Assembly: GCA_028719205.1 (NCBI GenBank)
Contig: JAQUKH010000019.1
Location: forward strand, 1 to 50,731
Source: a bacterium
GTDB lineage: Bacteria; JACRDZ01; JAQUKH01
DNA length: 50,731 bases
Reading direction: 5' to 3'
Of this stretch, positions 1 to 7,041 are shown one piece after another (position 1 is the first letter of the stretch; each line of letters opens with the position of its first letter). The notes under the pieces were generated by a model, which had not been told where the DNA came from, searched no databases, and saw only the letters and a program-made list of their open reading frames with translations. Made by a program: the position numbers and the translations under genes.

Positions 1-53
1 TCTATCCATTTTTTTATCTCATTCTTATTAGCGCTATCAATAAATATTTCCAT
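1..53 (-). CDS. Transaldolase, N-terminal codons only (cut by left window edge)
   Basis: An ATG at 53-51 opens a frame to the window edge reading MEIFIDSANKNEIKKWI. That is the usual N-terminus of the small transaldolase / fructose-6-phosphate aldolase family, whose first beta strand is typically M-(K/E)-(I/F)-F-(I/L)-D-(T/S)-A. A clear Shine-Dalgarno, AAAGGGG, lies about 6 nt upstream. The family transfers dihydroxyacetone units between sugar phosphates in the cytoplasm. The frame follows the SemiSWEET-like gene by 27 nt on the same strand, so it is probably co-transcribed. Only about 17 residues are visible, so the active-site lysine cannot be checked. Transaldolase could feed sedoheptulose-7-phosphate to the gmhA heptose branch of this locus, but that is inference. 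Confidence 0.65.
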   Translation of the reverse strand, partial: MEIFIDSANKNEIKKWI

Positions 54-80
54 TTATTCCCCTTTCTTTAATAAAATATT

Positions 81-347
81 CTAAATATTTTTTTTATAAT
101 GTTTAATTTTAAGATAAACAAGTATAGCCGCGATTAAAGTCGCAAAGGACACGATATTGGCCGAAATTATTACAACGTCTCTAAGATGAACCCCGTATAT
201 TATCCAAAGGAACACTCCGGCGCTGAATTGAACTAACGTTAATAAACTGATATTCTCAACAGAATTCTTTTTTCGCATCTCGATTATCTGCGGAATAAAC
301 CCGAACATTGTAAGAGAAGCCGCTATAAAACCTATCAATTGCCACAT
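81..347 (-). CDS. SemiSWEET-like small membrane protein (PQ-loop repeat)
   Basis: This 88-residue protein has three hydrophobic helices (about residues 2-20, 36-53 and 58-79) and a PQ motif in GFIPQI near the end of helix 1. That is the pattern of a single PQ-loop / MtN3 triple-helix bundle. Bacterial SemiSWEETs have this length and dimerise to make a sugar uniporter in the inner membrane. The gene starts 3 nt after the ugd stop codon and lacks a strong ribosome-binding site, so it is probably translationally coupled to ugd. Its role in a polysaccharide operon is unclear. It could move a sugar across the inner membrane or could be a hitch-hiker. The family call is good; the substrate is unknown. 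Confidence 0.8.
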   Translation of the reverse strand: MWQLIGFIAASLTMFGFIPQIIEMRKKNSVENISLLTLVQFSAGVFLWIIYGVHLRDVVIISANIVSFATLIAAILVYLKIKHYKKNI

Positions 348-350
348 AGT

Positions 351-1670
351 TTATTTCGTTAAAATCCTTCCTACTCCGAAATACTCAAATCCTAATCTGA
401 TAATTTTATCAGGTTCAAACATATTTCTAAGGTCAAAAACAAGTTTATTTTTCAGTAACTTTTTTATTTTCGCGAAATCTATCTCGCGGAATTCATTCCA
501 TTCAGTAAGAAATACTATAGCATCGCTATTTTGCGCCACAGAATAGCTGTCGTCACAAAATTCAATTTTTGAAGAAAATATTTTTTTTGCCTCATTCATG
601 GCTATAGGATCAAACGCCTTTATCTTAGCCCCTTTTTTTAACAACTCATTAATTATAACTATAGCAGGCGCGTCCCGCATATCATCAGTATTCGGTTTAA
701 AAGAAAGGCCTAAGATCCCTATGGTCTTACCTTTAACATTTCCTATTCTTTCTTCAATTTTTCTAACCATCCATAATTTCTGATTTTTATTAACTTCCAT
801 TACCGCCTTAGCGATCTTAAAATCATAACCAACCTGTTTGGCAAGAAATTCCAGGCCTGATATATCCTTTGGAAAACATGAGCCTCCATAACCCGGCCCC
901 GCGTGCAAAAATTTGGAACCGATCCTCTCGTCCAATCCCATACCGCGCGACACAATCTTAACATCGGCCCCTACCAATTCGCATAAACGTGAAATTTCAT
1001 TAATAAAAGAGACTTTTGTGGCAAGAAACGCGTTTGCGGCATATTTGATCATCTCCGCTGTTTCTAAATTGGTGGCTACAAAATAAGTTCCTGTGCTTAA
1101 AAACAGGCTGTCATATATATCTTTCATTATTTTTAGCGCCTTTTTATGTTCTGTCCCAATCACAACACGATTGGGCCTCATAAAATCCTGTACGGCTGAA
1201 CCTTCTTTTAAGAATTCAGGATTTGATACCATATCAAAGGAAATGTGTTTATTCTTTAAATTATCACTTATGATCTTTGCTATACGCCTGCAGGTTCCAA
1301 CCGGCACAGTACTTTTGTTCACTACTACTTTATAAGAATTAATACTTTTTCCGATGTGCGCGGCTACAGATTCTACCGCGCTGAGATCCGCCTCGCCATT
1401 TGATTTACTTGGCGTTCCCACAGCGATAAATATCACCTTTGAAGCCTTGATCTCGGCATCCAGGTCCGTGCTGAACCTTAACCGCCTGTTTTTCATATTA
1501 TTTTTCAGTATTTCTTCCAATCCAGGTTCATATATAGGAATGATCCCCTGTTTTAGCTTATCTATCTTTTCCTTATTAATATCAACACAAACAATATTGT
1601 TCCCAAGATCCGCGAGACAAACGCCCGCGACAAGGCCTACATATCCTGTTCCGATAACACATATTTTCAT
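351..1670 (-). CDS. ugd: UDP-glucose 6-dehydrogenase
   Basis: The 439-residue protein oxidises UDP-glucose twice with NAD+ to UDP-glucuronate in the cytoplasm. It begins with a Rossmann motif (GTGYVGL, residues 7-13) and has the conserved GTPS loop near 85, the STVPVGT segment near 120, EFLKEG near 152, a lysine at about 209 and the catalytic cysteine in GGSCFPKD (Cys265). Length is normal for the Ugd/TuaD/VipA family. Its start overlaps the stop codon of the upstream decarboxylase gene (ATGA), and a G-rich ribosome-binding site (GGGGGG) lies about 5 nt upstream of the ATG. With uxs it makes the UDP-GlcA to UDP-Xyl pair, and it also supplies the UDP-GlcA 4-epimerase at 48445. A GDP-mannose or UDP-ManNAc dehydrogenase is less likely, given the uxs partner. 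Confidence 0.93.
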   Translation of the reverse strand: MKICVIGTGYVGLVAGVCLADLGNNIVCVDINKEKIDKLKQGIIPIYEPGLEEILKNNMKNRRLRFSTDLDAEIKASKVIFIAVGTPSKSNGEADLSAVESVAAHIGKSINSYKVVVNKSTVPVGTCRRIAKIISDNLKNKHISFDMVSNPEFLKEGSAVQDFMRPNRVVIGTEHKKALKIMKDIYDSLFLSTGTYFVATNLETAEMIKYAANAFLATKVSFINEISRLCELVGADVKIVSRGMGLDERIGSKFLHAGPGYGGSCFPKDISGLEFLAKQVGYDFKIAKAVMEVNKNQKLWMVRKIEERIGNVKGKTIGILGLSFKPNTDDMRDAPAIVIINELLKKGAKIKAFDPIAMNEAKKIFSSKIEFCDDSYSVAQNSDAIVFLTEWNEFREIDFAKIKKLLKNKLVFDLRNMFEPDKIIRLGFEYFGVGRILTK

Positions 1671-2623
1671 AAAATCCCCCCTTGTTCTTTAAACCAATTA
1701 ACTGTTCTGGAAATTCCATCTTTCATAGAAACTTTAGGGCTCCATTTCAATATCTTTTTAGCTTTTGTTATATCCGGTTTGCGCATCTTCGGATCATCCT
1801 GAGGTAACGGATAAAAAATAATTTTGCTTTTGCTGCCTGTAAACACTTTTATAATATTCGCGAATTCCAGAACCGTCAACTCATACGGATTCCCTAAATT
1901 TACAGGCCCGATTTCTCTGGAACGCATCATTTTATATATCCCGTCAACAAGATCGGAAACATAACAAAAACTGCGGGTCTGTTTTCCATTTCCAAAAATA
2001 GTTAAAGACTTTCCTTTTAAGGCCTGGTCAATAAAAGTAGGAACTATGCGGCCGTCATCAATTTGCATACGAGGGCCAAATGTATTAAAAATACGTATAA
2101 CCCTTATGTCAACATTATAATAACGATGATACGCGAATGTAATGGCCTCCGCGTAACGTTTTGCTTCATCGTAAACCGCGCGCGGCCCGATCGAATTCAC
2201 ATTACCCCAGTAGGTTTCTTTTTGCGGGTGCATTAAAGGGTCACCGTAAATTTCAGAAGTGGAAGCGAGAAAAAACACCGCGTTTTTCTTCAGGGCCAGT
2301 TGTAAGGTATTTTCTGTGCCCAAAGAACCTACCCTGAGTGTCTCAATCGGATATTTCAAATAATATACCGGGCTGGCAGGAGACGCAAAGTTCAGAACAT
2401 AGTCCAAGTCTTCTTTTACATTTAAATAATCAGTAATATCATGTTCGATAAATTTAAAATTTTTGTTGTTTAAAAGATGATAAATATTATCCTTTGTTCC
2501 TGTAATAAAATTATCAACGCATATAACATAATACCCTTTTTTTATAAAAAAATCGCATAAATGCGACCCTATAAAACCCGCTCCGCCCGCGATCAAAATA
2601 TTTTTTTTATTACTTTTAATCAT
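1667..2623 (-). CDS. uxs: UDP-glucuronate decarboxylase (UDP-xylose synthase)
   Basis: This is a 318-residue extended short-chain dehydrogenase. The NAD-binding motif GGAGFIG lies at residues 13-19, the SPASP loop at 81-85 is characteristic of UXS enzymes, STSEIYGDP (121-129) carries the catalytic Thr/Glu, and the YxxxK pair is Tyr151/Lys155. The [12 protein letters not shown] segment is also typical of UXS. The reaction is UDP-GlcA to UDP-xylose plus CO2, by an NAD-bound keto intermediate. It lies directly upstream of ugd with a 4-nt overlap, the usual supply pair. The purine-rich GGAGAGGG about 10 nt before the ATG serves as ribosome-binding site and lies next to the palindromic repeat at 2651-2699. 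dTDP-glucose dehydratase is ruled out by the SPASP and STSEIYGDP loops. Confidence 0.9.
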   Translation of the reverse strand: MIKSNKKNILIAGGAGFIGSHLCDFFIKKGYYVICVDNFITGTKDNIYHLLNNKNFKFIEHDITDYLNVKEDLDYVLNFASPASPVYYLKYPIETLRVGSLGTENTLQLALKKNAVFFLASTSEIYGDPLMHPQKETYWGNVNSIGPRAVYDEAKRYAEAITFAYHRYYNVDIRVIRIFNTFGPRMQIDDGRIVPTFIDQALKGKSLTIFGNGKQTRSFCYVSDLVDGIYKMMRSREIGPVNLGNPYELTVLEFANIIKVFTGSKSKIIFYPLPQDDPKMRKPDITKAKKILKWSPKVSMKDGISRTVNWFKEQGGIL

Positions 2624-2650
2624 AATTACAAAACCCTCTCCAATTAACCT

Positions 2651-2699
2651 CCCCTACTCCCCTCCTTGGCAAGGAGGGGATAAAGGGGTGGTACCTCCC
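2651..2699. repeat. GGAGG/CCTCC palindromic intergenic micro-repeat
   Basis: A perfect 10-bp inverted repeat (2658-2667 pairing with 2671-2680) encloses a 3-nt loop: TCCCCTCCTT-GGC-AAGGAGGGGA. Further CCCC/GGGG arms (2651-2654 with 2685-2688) could extend it. The element ends in GGTACCTCCCC next to the gmhA stop codon. Similar CCTCCTT...AAGGAGG elements are dispersed in genomes of several uncultured bacterial phyla (recollection, not checked). There is no T-tract after the hairpin on the minus strand, so it does not look like an intrinsic terminator. Both arms contain anti-Shine-Dalgarno or Shine-Dalgarno-like sequence. Confidence 0.75.
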
Positions 2700-3284
2700 C
2701 TAGTCCCTAAACAATTCAGCCTCTACAAACTCACAGAGGATATGTCCTATTAGAATATGCGCCTCCTGAACCCTCGGAGTAACAGATGAAGGAACATTAA
2801 TACAACAATCCGTCAGCTTAGAAATAAGATTTCCCTTATCATTGTTTGTTAAACCGATAGTCTTTAATCCGATATCTTTGGCTGTCTTAATTGCTTCAAT
2901 GACATTTTTTGAATTGCCGCTTGTTGAGATCGCGATCAAGATATCGCCCTTTTTACCCTTAGCCTCTACCTGCCTTGAATAGACTTTATCAAAACTATAA
3001 TCATTCCCGATCGCGGTAAGTGAAGATGTATTTATAGTCAATGTCTCCGCGTCCAGCGCTTTTCTCTCAATATAAAATCTGCTGACAAATTCAGTCGCAA
3101 TATGCTGAGAATCCGCAGCACTGCCTCCATTTCCACAAAGCAATAATTTACTTCCGGACTTAAAGGCTTCAAACAGCAAAACACCTGCCTCTTTTATTTT
3201 TAAACACAACTTTGGATCATTTTTTAATAAAATAACGGTCTTTACATGTTCATCCAATATTTTATTTAATAATTGCTCTGTCAT
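2700..3284 (-). CDS. gmhA: Sedoheptulose-7-phosphate isomerase (phosphoheptose isomerase)
   Basis: This is a 194-residue SIS-domain protein of normal GmhA length. Its conserved parts are CGNGGSAADSQHIATE (phosphosugar loop with the zinc/catalytic residues His61 and Glu65), the second loop ISTSGNS (119-125) and the C-terminal QEAHILIGH segment (Gln173, His181). It converts sedoheptulose-7-phosphate to D-glycero-D-manno-heptose-7-phosphate, the first step towards ADP-L-heptose or GDP-D-heptose for LPS. The later heptose genes (hldE, gmhB) are not in this window. A 91-nt gap separates it from the upstream GT2 gene and holds a promoter candidate and a six-codon leader frame. The stop codon lies at the edge of the palindromic repeat, so that insertion may have set the C-terminus. 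DiaA-like SIS proteins are the main alternative. Confidence 0.9.
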   Translation of the reverse strand: MTEQLLNKILDEHVKTVILLKNDPKLCLKIKEAGVLLFEAFKSGSKLLLCGNGGSAADSQHIATEFVSRFYIERKALDAETLTINTSSLTAIGNDYSFDKVYSRQVEAKGKKGDILIAISTSGNSKNVIEAIKTAKDIGLKTIGLTNNDKGNLISKLTDCCINVPSSVTPRVQEAHILIGHILCEFVEAELFRD

Positions 3285-3301
3285 AATATCCTGCCAATCA
3301 T
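3281..3301 (-). other. Possible six-codon leader frame overlapping gmhA start
   Basis: On the minus strand, AGGAG followed by 6 nt leads to an ATG that reads Met-Ile-Gly-Arg-Ile-Leu-stop. Its TGA stop overlaps the gmhA ATG as ATGA. The spacing of the Shine-Dalgarno is as good as that of gmhA itself (AGGA, about 5 nt). This is the geometry of a translationally coupled leader, but such a short frame can arise by chance. Confidence 0.3.
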
Positions 3302-3330
3302 ATTTTGCTCCTAAAAATATTTAAGCGCAT

Positions 3331-3339
3331 ATTATATCA
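3331..3339 (-). promoter_or_regulatory. Extended -10 promoter candidate upstream of gmhA
   Basis: Read on the minus strand the sequence is TGATATAAT, a consensus -10 hexamer (TATAAT, 3336-3331) preceded by the extended -10 dinucleotide TG plus one base. No good -35 box is seen at 16-18 nt, which extended -10 promoters can tolerate. It would start transcription about 40 nt before the gmhA ATG, within one of the few larger gaps of the block. Confidence 0.45.
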
Positions 3340-3375
3340 CATATTTTTTAGAAATTTTCTTTACTATCAACTTTT

Positions 3376-4335
3376 TTATAACATTTTCTGGCAAAGTTGA
3401 AAAATCTCCCGGTCAGTTATCACTATATCTTTATTTTCTTTTTTTCTTTCTCTTTGTATATCAGGGATCTTACTGACAGCCAAAATAAAAGACCGGTAAA
3501 AATCAAAATCTAAAATAATAAAATAGGTAAGGATTTTCCATAACATTGGAAAAAAATGGTATTTAAAAATTGTTTTCAGCTCGCAATTCATCCAAACTAA
3601 TAAAATCCTGTTGCGGTTCATAAGGATCTTAGCGCGTTTTTTCTTATAACTTTCTTTTAGCGTGCCTTGTGACTCGTGATAAACAATACTTTTGGGTTCA
3701 TAAACTGTTTTCCAACCCCTTTTCCACGCCCTGTAACAGATATCAACATCCTCCCAATAAAGTGGATAATAGATGCTATTAATTCCTTCTAAAAGTAAAA
3801 ATTTTTCTCTGGAGTACGCGCAATGCCCTCCTACTGCATAAAAAGAATAAAAAGAAGATTTTTTTTCGATTATATCTTTCGACGGTTCACCGTTCGTTCC
3901 GGCAGAAAACCTGATAAATCCCCTGACAAACTCCCCTTTTTTATGCCCTTCGTTAAAAGTCTTTTTATCATTGAAAAAAGAGCGGCTGCTTACCGCGAAA
4001 ATAGAACTATCATCAAAATATGGAACCAAAGGGGATATAAAATCCTCTTTAACCTCAACATCATTATTTAAAAGAATAGAGATATTATACTTGCTTTCCC
4101 TGATCCCGCGCGTAGCTGTACCGCCGTATCCCAGATTTTTTTCATTCACCAAAAGCTTCACTTCAGGAAATTCCGATTTTATGATTTCCCGGCTTTCATC
4201 AGAGCTTGCGTCATCAACAACAATTATTTCAACAGGGGAATTATAAACACCTGCGGCTCTCCGCACAGATTCTAAACAATTGCGTATAATTTTCGCGCCA
4301 TTCCAGTTTGTTATTACAATACTAACTTTTTCCAT
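3376..4335 (-). CDS. Family 2 glycosyltransferase
   Basis: The 319-residue GT-A protein starts with the standard GT2 strand VSIVITNWNG. It has VVDDASSD (nucleotide-binding Asp41/Asp42), the metal-site region LLNNDVEV around residues 89-94 in place of a strict DxD, and the acceptor-side WEDVD (about 198-202) followed by CYRAWKRGW. The same features occur in rhamnosyl- and other deoxysugar transferases of O-antigen loci. It transfers a sugar from a nucleotide donor on the cytoplasmic side of the inner membrane. A hydrophobic patch near 265-285 may bind the membrane. It lies 34 nt downstream of rfbB, so a dTDP-sugar donor is plausible but unproven. Donor and acceptor cannot be read from sequence. 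Confidence 0.85.
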   Translation of the reverse strand: MEKVSIVITNWNGAKIIRNCLESVRRAAGVYNSPVEIIVVDDASSDESREIIKSEFPEVKLLVNEKNLGYGGTATRGIRESKYNISILLNNDVEVKEDFISPLVPYFDDSSIFAVSSRSFFNDKKTFNEGHKKGEFVRGFIRFSAGTNGEPSKDIIEKKSSFYSFYAVGGHCAYSREKFLLLEGINSIYYPLYWEDVDICYRAWKRGWKTVYEPKSIVYHESQGTLKESYKKKRAKILMNRNRILLVWMNCELKTIFKYHFFPMLWKILTYFIILDFDFYRSFILAVSKIPDIQRERKKENKDIVITDREIFQLCQKML

Positions 4336-4369
4336 AATACCAGAGACCTTTTACTGTCTAATCCTTCAA

Positions 4370-5383
4370 TTAATTTATACCCCAGTTCTTCAAATACCAG
4401 TTTATTGTTTTAACGATCCCACTTTCAAAATTCTCTTCCGCTTTCCATCCAAGTTTCAATTCTATTTTTGACGCGTCTATCGCGTAACGCCGGTCATGCC
4501 CCGGCCTGTCCTTTACAAATGTTATCAGATCCTTATAACTTATTGCTACAGGGCAAAGCATATCTAAAACATTACAAATTTTTTCGGCAATATACAAATT
4601 TGTTTTCTCATTTTTGCCGCCTATGTTATAGGTCTCGCCGTTTTCTCCTTTATGGAAGGCCAGATCAACTCCTTTACAATGGTCCAGAACATATAACCAG
4701 TCCCTTATATTTTTACCATCGCCATAAATGGGAACAGGTTTCCCCTTTATCGCGGTCCTTAAAATAGTAGGAATAAGTTTTTCCTGATGCTGTTTAGGCC
4801 CGTAATTATTTGAACAATTTGTTATCACAGTGTTCAATCCATAGGTATGGAAATAACTCCTGACAACCATGTCGCTTGAAGCCTTGCTTGCCGAGTACGG
4901 GCTGTTGGGCCGGTATGGAGTTTCCTCGGTAAAATATCCTGTTTCACCAAGCGTACCGTAAACTTCATCAGTCGATATATGGTGAAACCTTGAACCTTCA
5001 TACAAGGCTTTATATTTAAACGGCGCTTCCATCCAGTAATTCTTCGCGACATCCAGTAAAGTAAAAGTACCCAACACATTTGTCTGCATAAAAATTTCAG
5101 GATTTTCTATGGAATTATCCACATGGGATTCAGCCGCGAAATGGATAACGCTTTTAATGTCAAACTCATTAAAAATAGACCGCACTAACTTTCTATCGCA
5201 AATATCCCCCTTGATAAACTTATACCGCGGGTGATTTTCCACCTCTTTTAGATTTTCGAGGCTGCCCGCGTATGTCAAATTATCAAGATTAACCAGGAAA
5301 TATTCGGGATATTTTCCTATAAAATACGGAACAAAATTACTGCCTATAAAACCTGCGCAACCTGTAACTAAAATTGTTTTCAT
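4370..5383 (-). CDS. rfbB: dTDP-glucose 4,6-dehydratase
   Basis: This extended SDR converts dTDP-glucose to dTDP-4-keto-6-deoxyglucose. With the ATG at 5383-5381 as start it has 337 residues beginning MKTILVTGCAGFIGSN. The catalytic STDEVYG (Thr138, Asp139, Glu140) and YSASK (Tyr163, Lys167) are intact, as are FAAESHVDNSI and NNYGPKQ. The frame stays open upstream to a GTG at 5410, but that would add nine residues (MKIYMIWVK) before the conserved first strand and leave no better ribosome-binding site, so I chose the internal ATG. It sits downstream of rfbC (about 32 nt) and rfbA. No adjacent rfbD follows; the nearest RmlD-like reductase is at 13373. Confidence 0.93.
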   Translation of the reverse strand: MKTILVTGCAGFIGSNFVPYFIGKYPEYFLVNLDNLTYAGSLENLKEVENHPRYKFIKGDICDRKLVRSIFNEFDIKSVIHFAAESHVDNSIENPEIFMQTNVLGTFTLLDVAKNYWMEAPFKYKALYEGSRFHHISTDEVYGTLGETGYFTEETPYRPNSPYSASKASSDMVVRSYFHTYGLNTVITNCSNNYGPKQHQEKLIPTILRTAIKGKPVPIYGDGKNIRDWLYVLDHCKGVDLAFHKGENGETYNIGGKNEKTNLYIAEKICNVLDMLCPVAISYKDLITFVKDRPGHDRRYAIDASKIELKLGWKAEENFESGIVKTINWYLKNWGIN

Positions 5384-5415
5384 TTTTACCCAAATCATAT
5401 AAATTTTCACTGGAA

Positions 5416-5961
5416 TTAAAAAATTTCAGCTTTATCAATATAAGGAAAATTTTTATCTCTTTCACAAACAACTGTATCGTTTTTATTTATTTTCCAGTCT
5501 ATATTCAAAGTTTTATCATCAAACCTTATTCCTCTCTCAGCTTCTTTTTTATAGTAACCATCAACTTTATAGTTCACAATACATTCACTGCTGAGAACCG
5601 AGAATCCATGCGCGAATCCCTTTGGAATAAACAACTGTCTTTTATTCTCTTCGCTAAGTTCTATCGCTACCTGTTTTGAAAAAGTAGGTGAACCTCTCCT
5701 TATATCCACGGCAACATCAAGTATTTTACCCTTTATTACCCTTATCAGCTTGCTTTGCGCGAAAGGCGGGATTTGATAATGCAGGCCCCTTATTATTCCA
5801 TAAGGTGATTTTGATTCATTATCCTGAATAAAATTTATTTCCCCGATATTTTTTTTAAATAAATTATCTTTAAAGCTTTCAAAAAAATACCCTCTTTCAT
5901 CCAGCCAGACCTTCGGTTCGATAATAAACACATCAGGAATTTCTGTTTTAATAAAATTCAT
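5416..5961 (-). CDS. rfbC: dTDP-4-dehydrorhamnose 3,5-epimerase
   Basis: The 181-residue cupin-fold protein has the RmlC landmarks: DERGYFFE near residues 21-28, FIQDNES, the catalytic histidine in RGLHYQ (His61), Lys71, the [10 protein letters not shown] strand, IPKGFAHGF and the late tyrosine in NYKVDGYY. It epimerises C3 and C5 of dTDP-4-keto-6-deoxyglucose to give dTDP-4-keto-L-rhamnose. It overlaps the end of rfbA by 14 nt, so it is co-translated with it. Length is normal. A 3-epimerase-only relative (FdtC/TylK type) cannot be fully excluded from motifs, but the RfbA-C-B context favours the rhamnose route. Confidence 0.92.
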   Translation of the reverse strand: MNFIKTEIPDVFIIEPKVWLDERGYFFESFKDNLFKKNIGEINFIQDNESKSPYGIIRGLHYQIPPFAQSKLIRVIKGKILDVAVDIRRGSPTFSKQVAIELSEENKRQLFIPKGFAHGFSVLSSECIVNYKVDGYYKKEAERGIRFDDKTLNIDWKINKNDTVVCERDKNFPYIDKAEIF

Positions 5962-6841
5962 TAGATCCCCTGTGCACTAAATTTATTAAATATTTCCCGT
6001 ATTGGTTTTTCCTGAGGGGATTCGCGAGTTTTAATAAATCTTTTTTAGATATATATCTTGAAAGATACGCAATTTCTTCAATACAGGCGATTTTTAAACC
6101 TTGCCTGTCTTCTATCGCTTTAATAAATAAACCAGCTTCTGAAAGGCTCTCGTGCGTGCCCGTATCAAGCCAAGCGTACCCTCTTCCCAGCAGTTCAACT
6201 TTAAGCTTTCCTTCCCGCAGGTATTTCTTATTAACATCTGTTATTTCTAATTCCCCTCTTTTTGAAGGTTTAAGATTTTTCGCTATATTTACCACATTGT
6301 TATCATAAAAATATAAACCTGTTACCGCGTAATTTGATTTAGGAACCTTCGGTTTCTCCTCTATTGAAATAACCTTTCCCTTTTTATCAAATTCAGCCAC
6401 TCCATACCTTTCAGGATCATTTACATAATACCCTAAAATAGCTGCCCCGCCTTTTTCACAAATATTATTTGAAGCCTTTCGCAGTAAATCCGTCAAATTA
6501 TGGCCGTAAAATATATTGTCGCCAAGCACAAGACAAACACAGTCATTTCCTATAAATTCCTCACCCAGAATGAACGCCTCCGCCAATCCGTTAGGCTTAG
6601 CCTGCTCCTTATATGAAAAGCTAAGCCCTAACTGCCTTCCGTCGCCAAAGATATCCTTGAATCTCGGTATATCCTGCGGAGTTGAAATAATAAGGATCTC
6701 TCTTATCCCCGCGAGCATCAATACGGATAATGGATAATAGATCATCGGCTTGTCATAAACAGGCAAAAGTTGTTTACAAACAGATAATGTAACTGGATAA
6801 AGTCTTGTGCCGCTTCCGCCGGCTAAAATTATACCTTTCAT
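5948..6841 (-). CDS. rfbA: Glucose-1-phosphate thymidylyltransferase
   Basis: The 297-residue protein joins dTTP and glucose-1-phosphate to dTDP-glucose, the first step of dTDP-L-rhamnose synthesis. It starts with [18 protein letters not shown] (nucleotide loop, G8-R13), has [15 protein letters not shown], the metal-binding LGDNIFYG (Asp108), and the sugar-contact segments IEEKP and [13 protein letters not shown]. Length and order match RmlA. The start is set by AGGTGG about 6 nt upstream. A good promoter candidate (TTGATT-17-TATAAT) lies just upstream, so rfbA-rfbC-rfbB probably begins a transcription unit. Behind the promoter lies a dead oxidoreductase fragment. Confidence 0.95.
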   Translation of the reverse strand: MKGIILAGGSGTRLYPVTLSVCKQLLPVYDKPMIYYPLSVLMLAGIREILIISTPQDIPRFKDIFGDGRQLGLSFSYKEQAKPNGLAEAFILGEEFIGNDCVCLVLGDNIFYGHNLTDLLRKASNNICEKGGAAILGYYVNDPERYGVAEFDKKGKVISIEEKPKVPKSNYAVTGLYFYDNNVVNIAKNLKPSKRGELEITDVNKKYLREGKLKVELLGRGYAWLDTGTHESLSEAGLFIKAIEDRQGLKIACIEEIAYLSRYISKKDLLKLANPLRKNQYGKYLINLVHRGSNEFY

Positions 6842-6865
6842 TTATTGCCACCTTTTTTTTAAATA

Positions 6866-6894
6866 ATTATAATATAATTAGTATTTACAATCAA
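6866..6894 (-). promoter_or_regulatory. Sigma-70-type promoter candidate for the rfbACB unit
   Basis: On the minus strand TTGATT (6894-6889) is followed by a 17-nt spacer and a consensus TATAAT (6871-6866). Transcription would begin near 6859, about 18 nt before the rfbA ATG, leaving room for the AGGTGG ribosome-binding site. It is the best -35/-10 pair that I found in the window. Confidence 0.6.
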
Positions 6895-6898
6895 GATA

Positions 6899-7030
6899 TT
6901 ATAATGACTGGCTACAGATCTGACTCTCTGAAATAATATCTGAGACCATCTTTGCGATAGCCGGAGATGCTGTAAGTCCCGGAGATTCAATACCTATCAG
7001 ATTAATAAAACCGGTGAAGGTTATTTTTTT
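6899..7030 (-). pseudogene. 3' remnant of an LhgO-like FAD-dependent oxidoreductase
   Basis: Between manC and the rfbA promoter, the minus strand keeps one frame open for 43 codons, from just after a TAG (7033-7031) to a TAA (6901-6899). It reads ...GFINLIGIESPGLTASPAIAKMV... The IESPGLTAS-(P/L)-AIA string is the conserved C-terminal FAD-contact region of the L-2-hydroxyglutarate oxidase / COG0579 dehydrogenase family. There is no start codon in a sensible place and the rest of the roughly 400-residue gene is absent. It is a decayed tail left at a junction where manC and its neighbours now adjoin. It marks an insertion or recombination boundary in the locus. Confidence 0.7.
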
Positions 7031-7041
7031 CTATTGTTTTG

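Noticed and set aside
2651-2699. Intrinsic terminator after gmhA
   Set aside because: The hairpin is strong but no T-tract follows on the minus strand, so it is listed as a repeat.
5384-5410. N-terminal extension of rfbB from a GTG start
   Set aside because: It adds nine residues not found in the family before the conserved KTILVTG strand; the ATG at 5383 gives the canonical protein.
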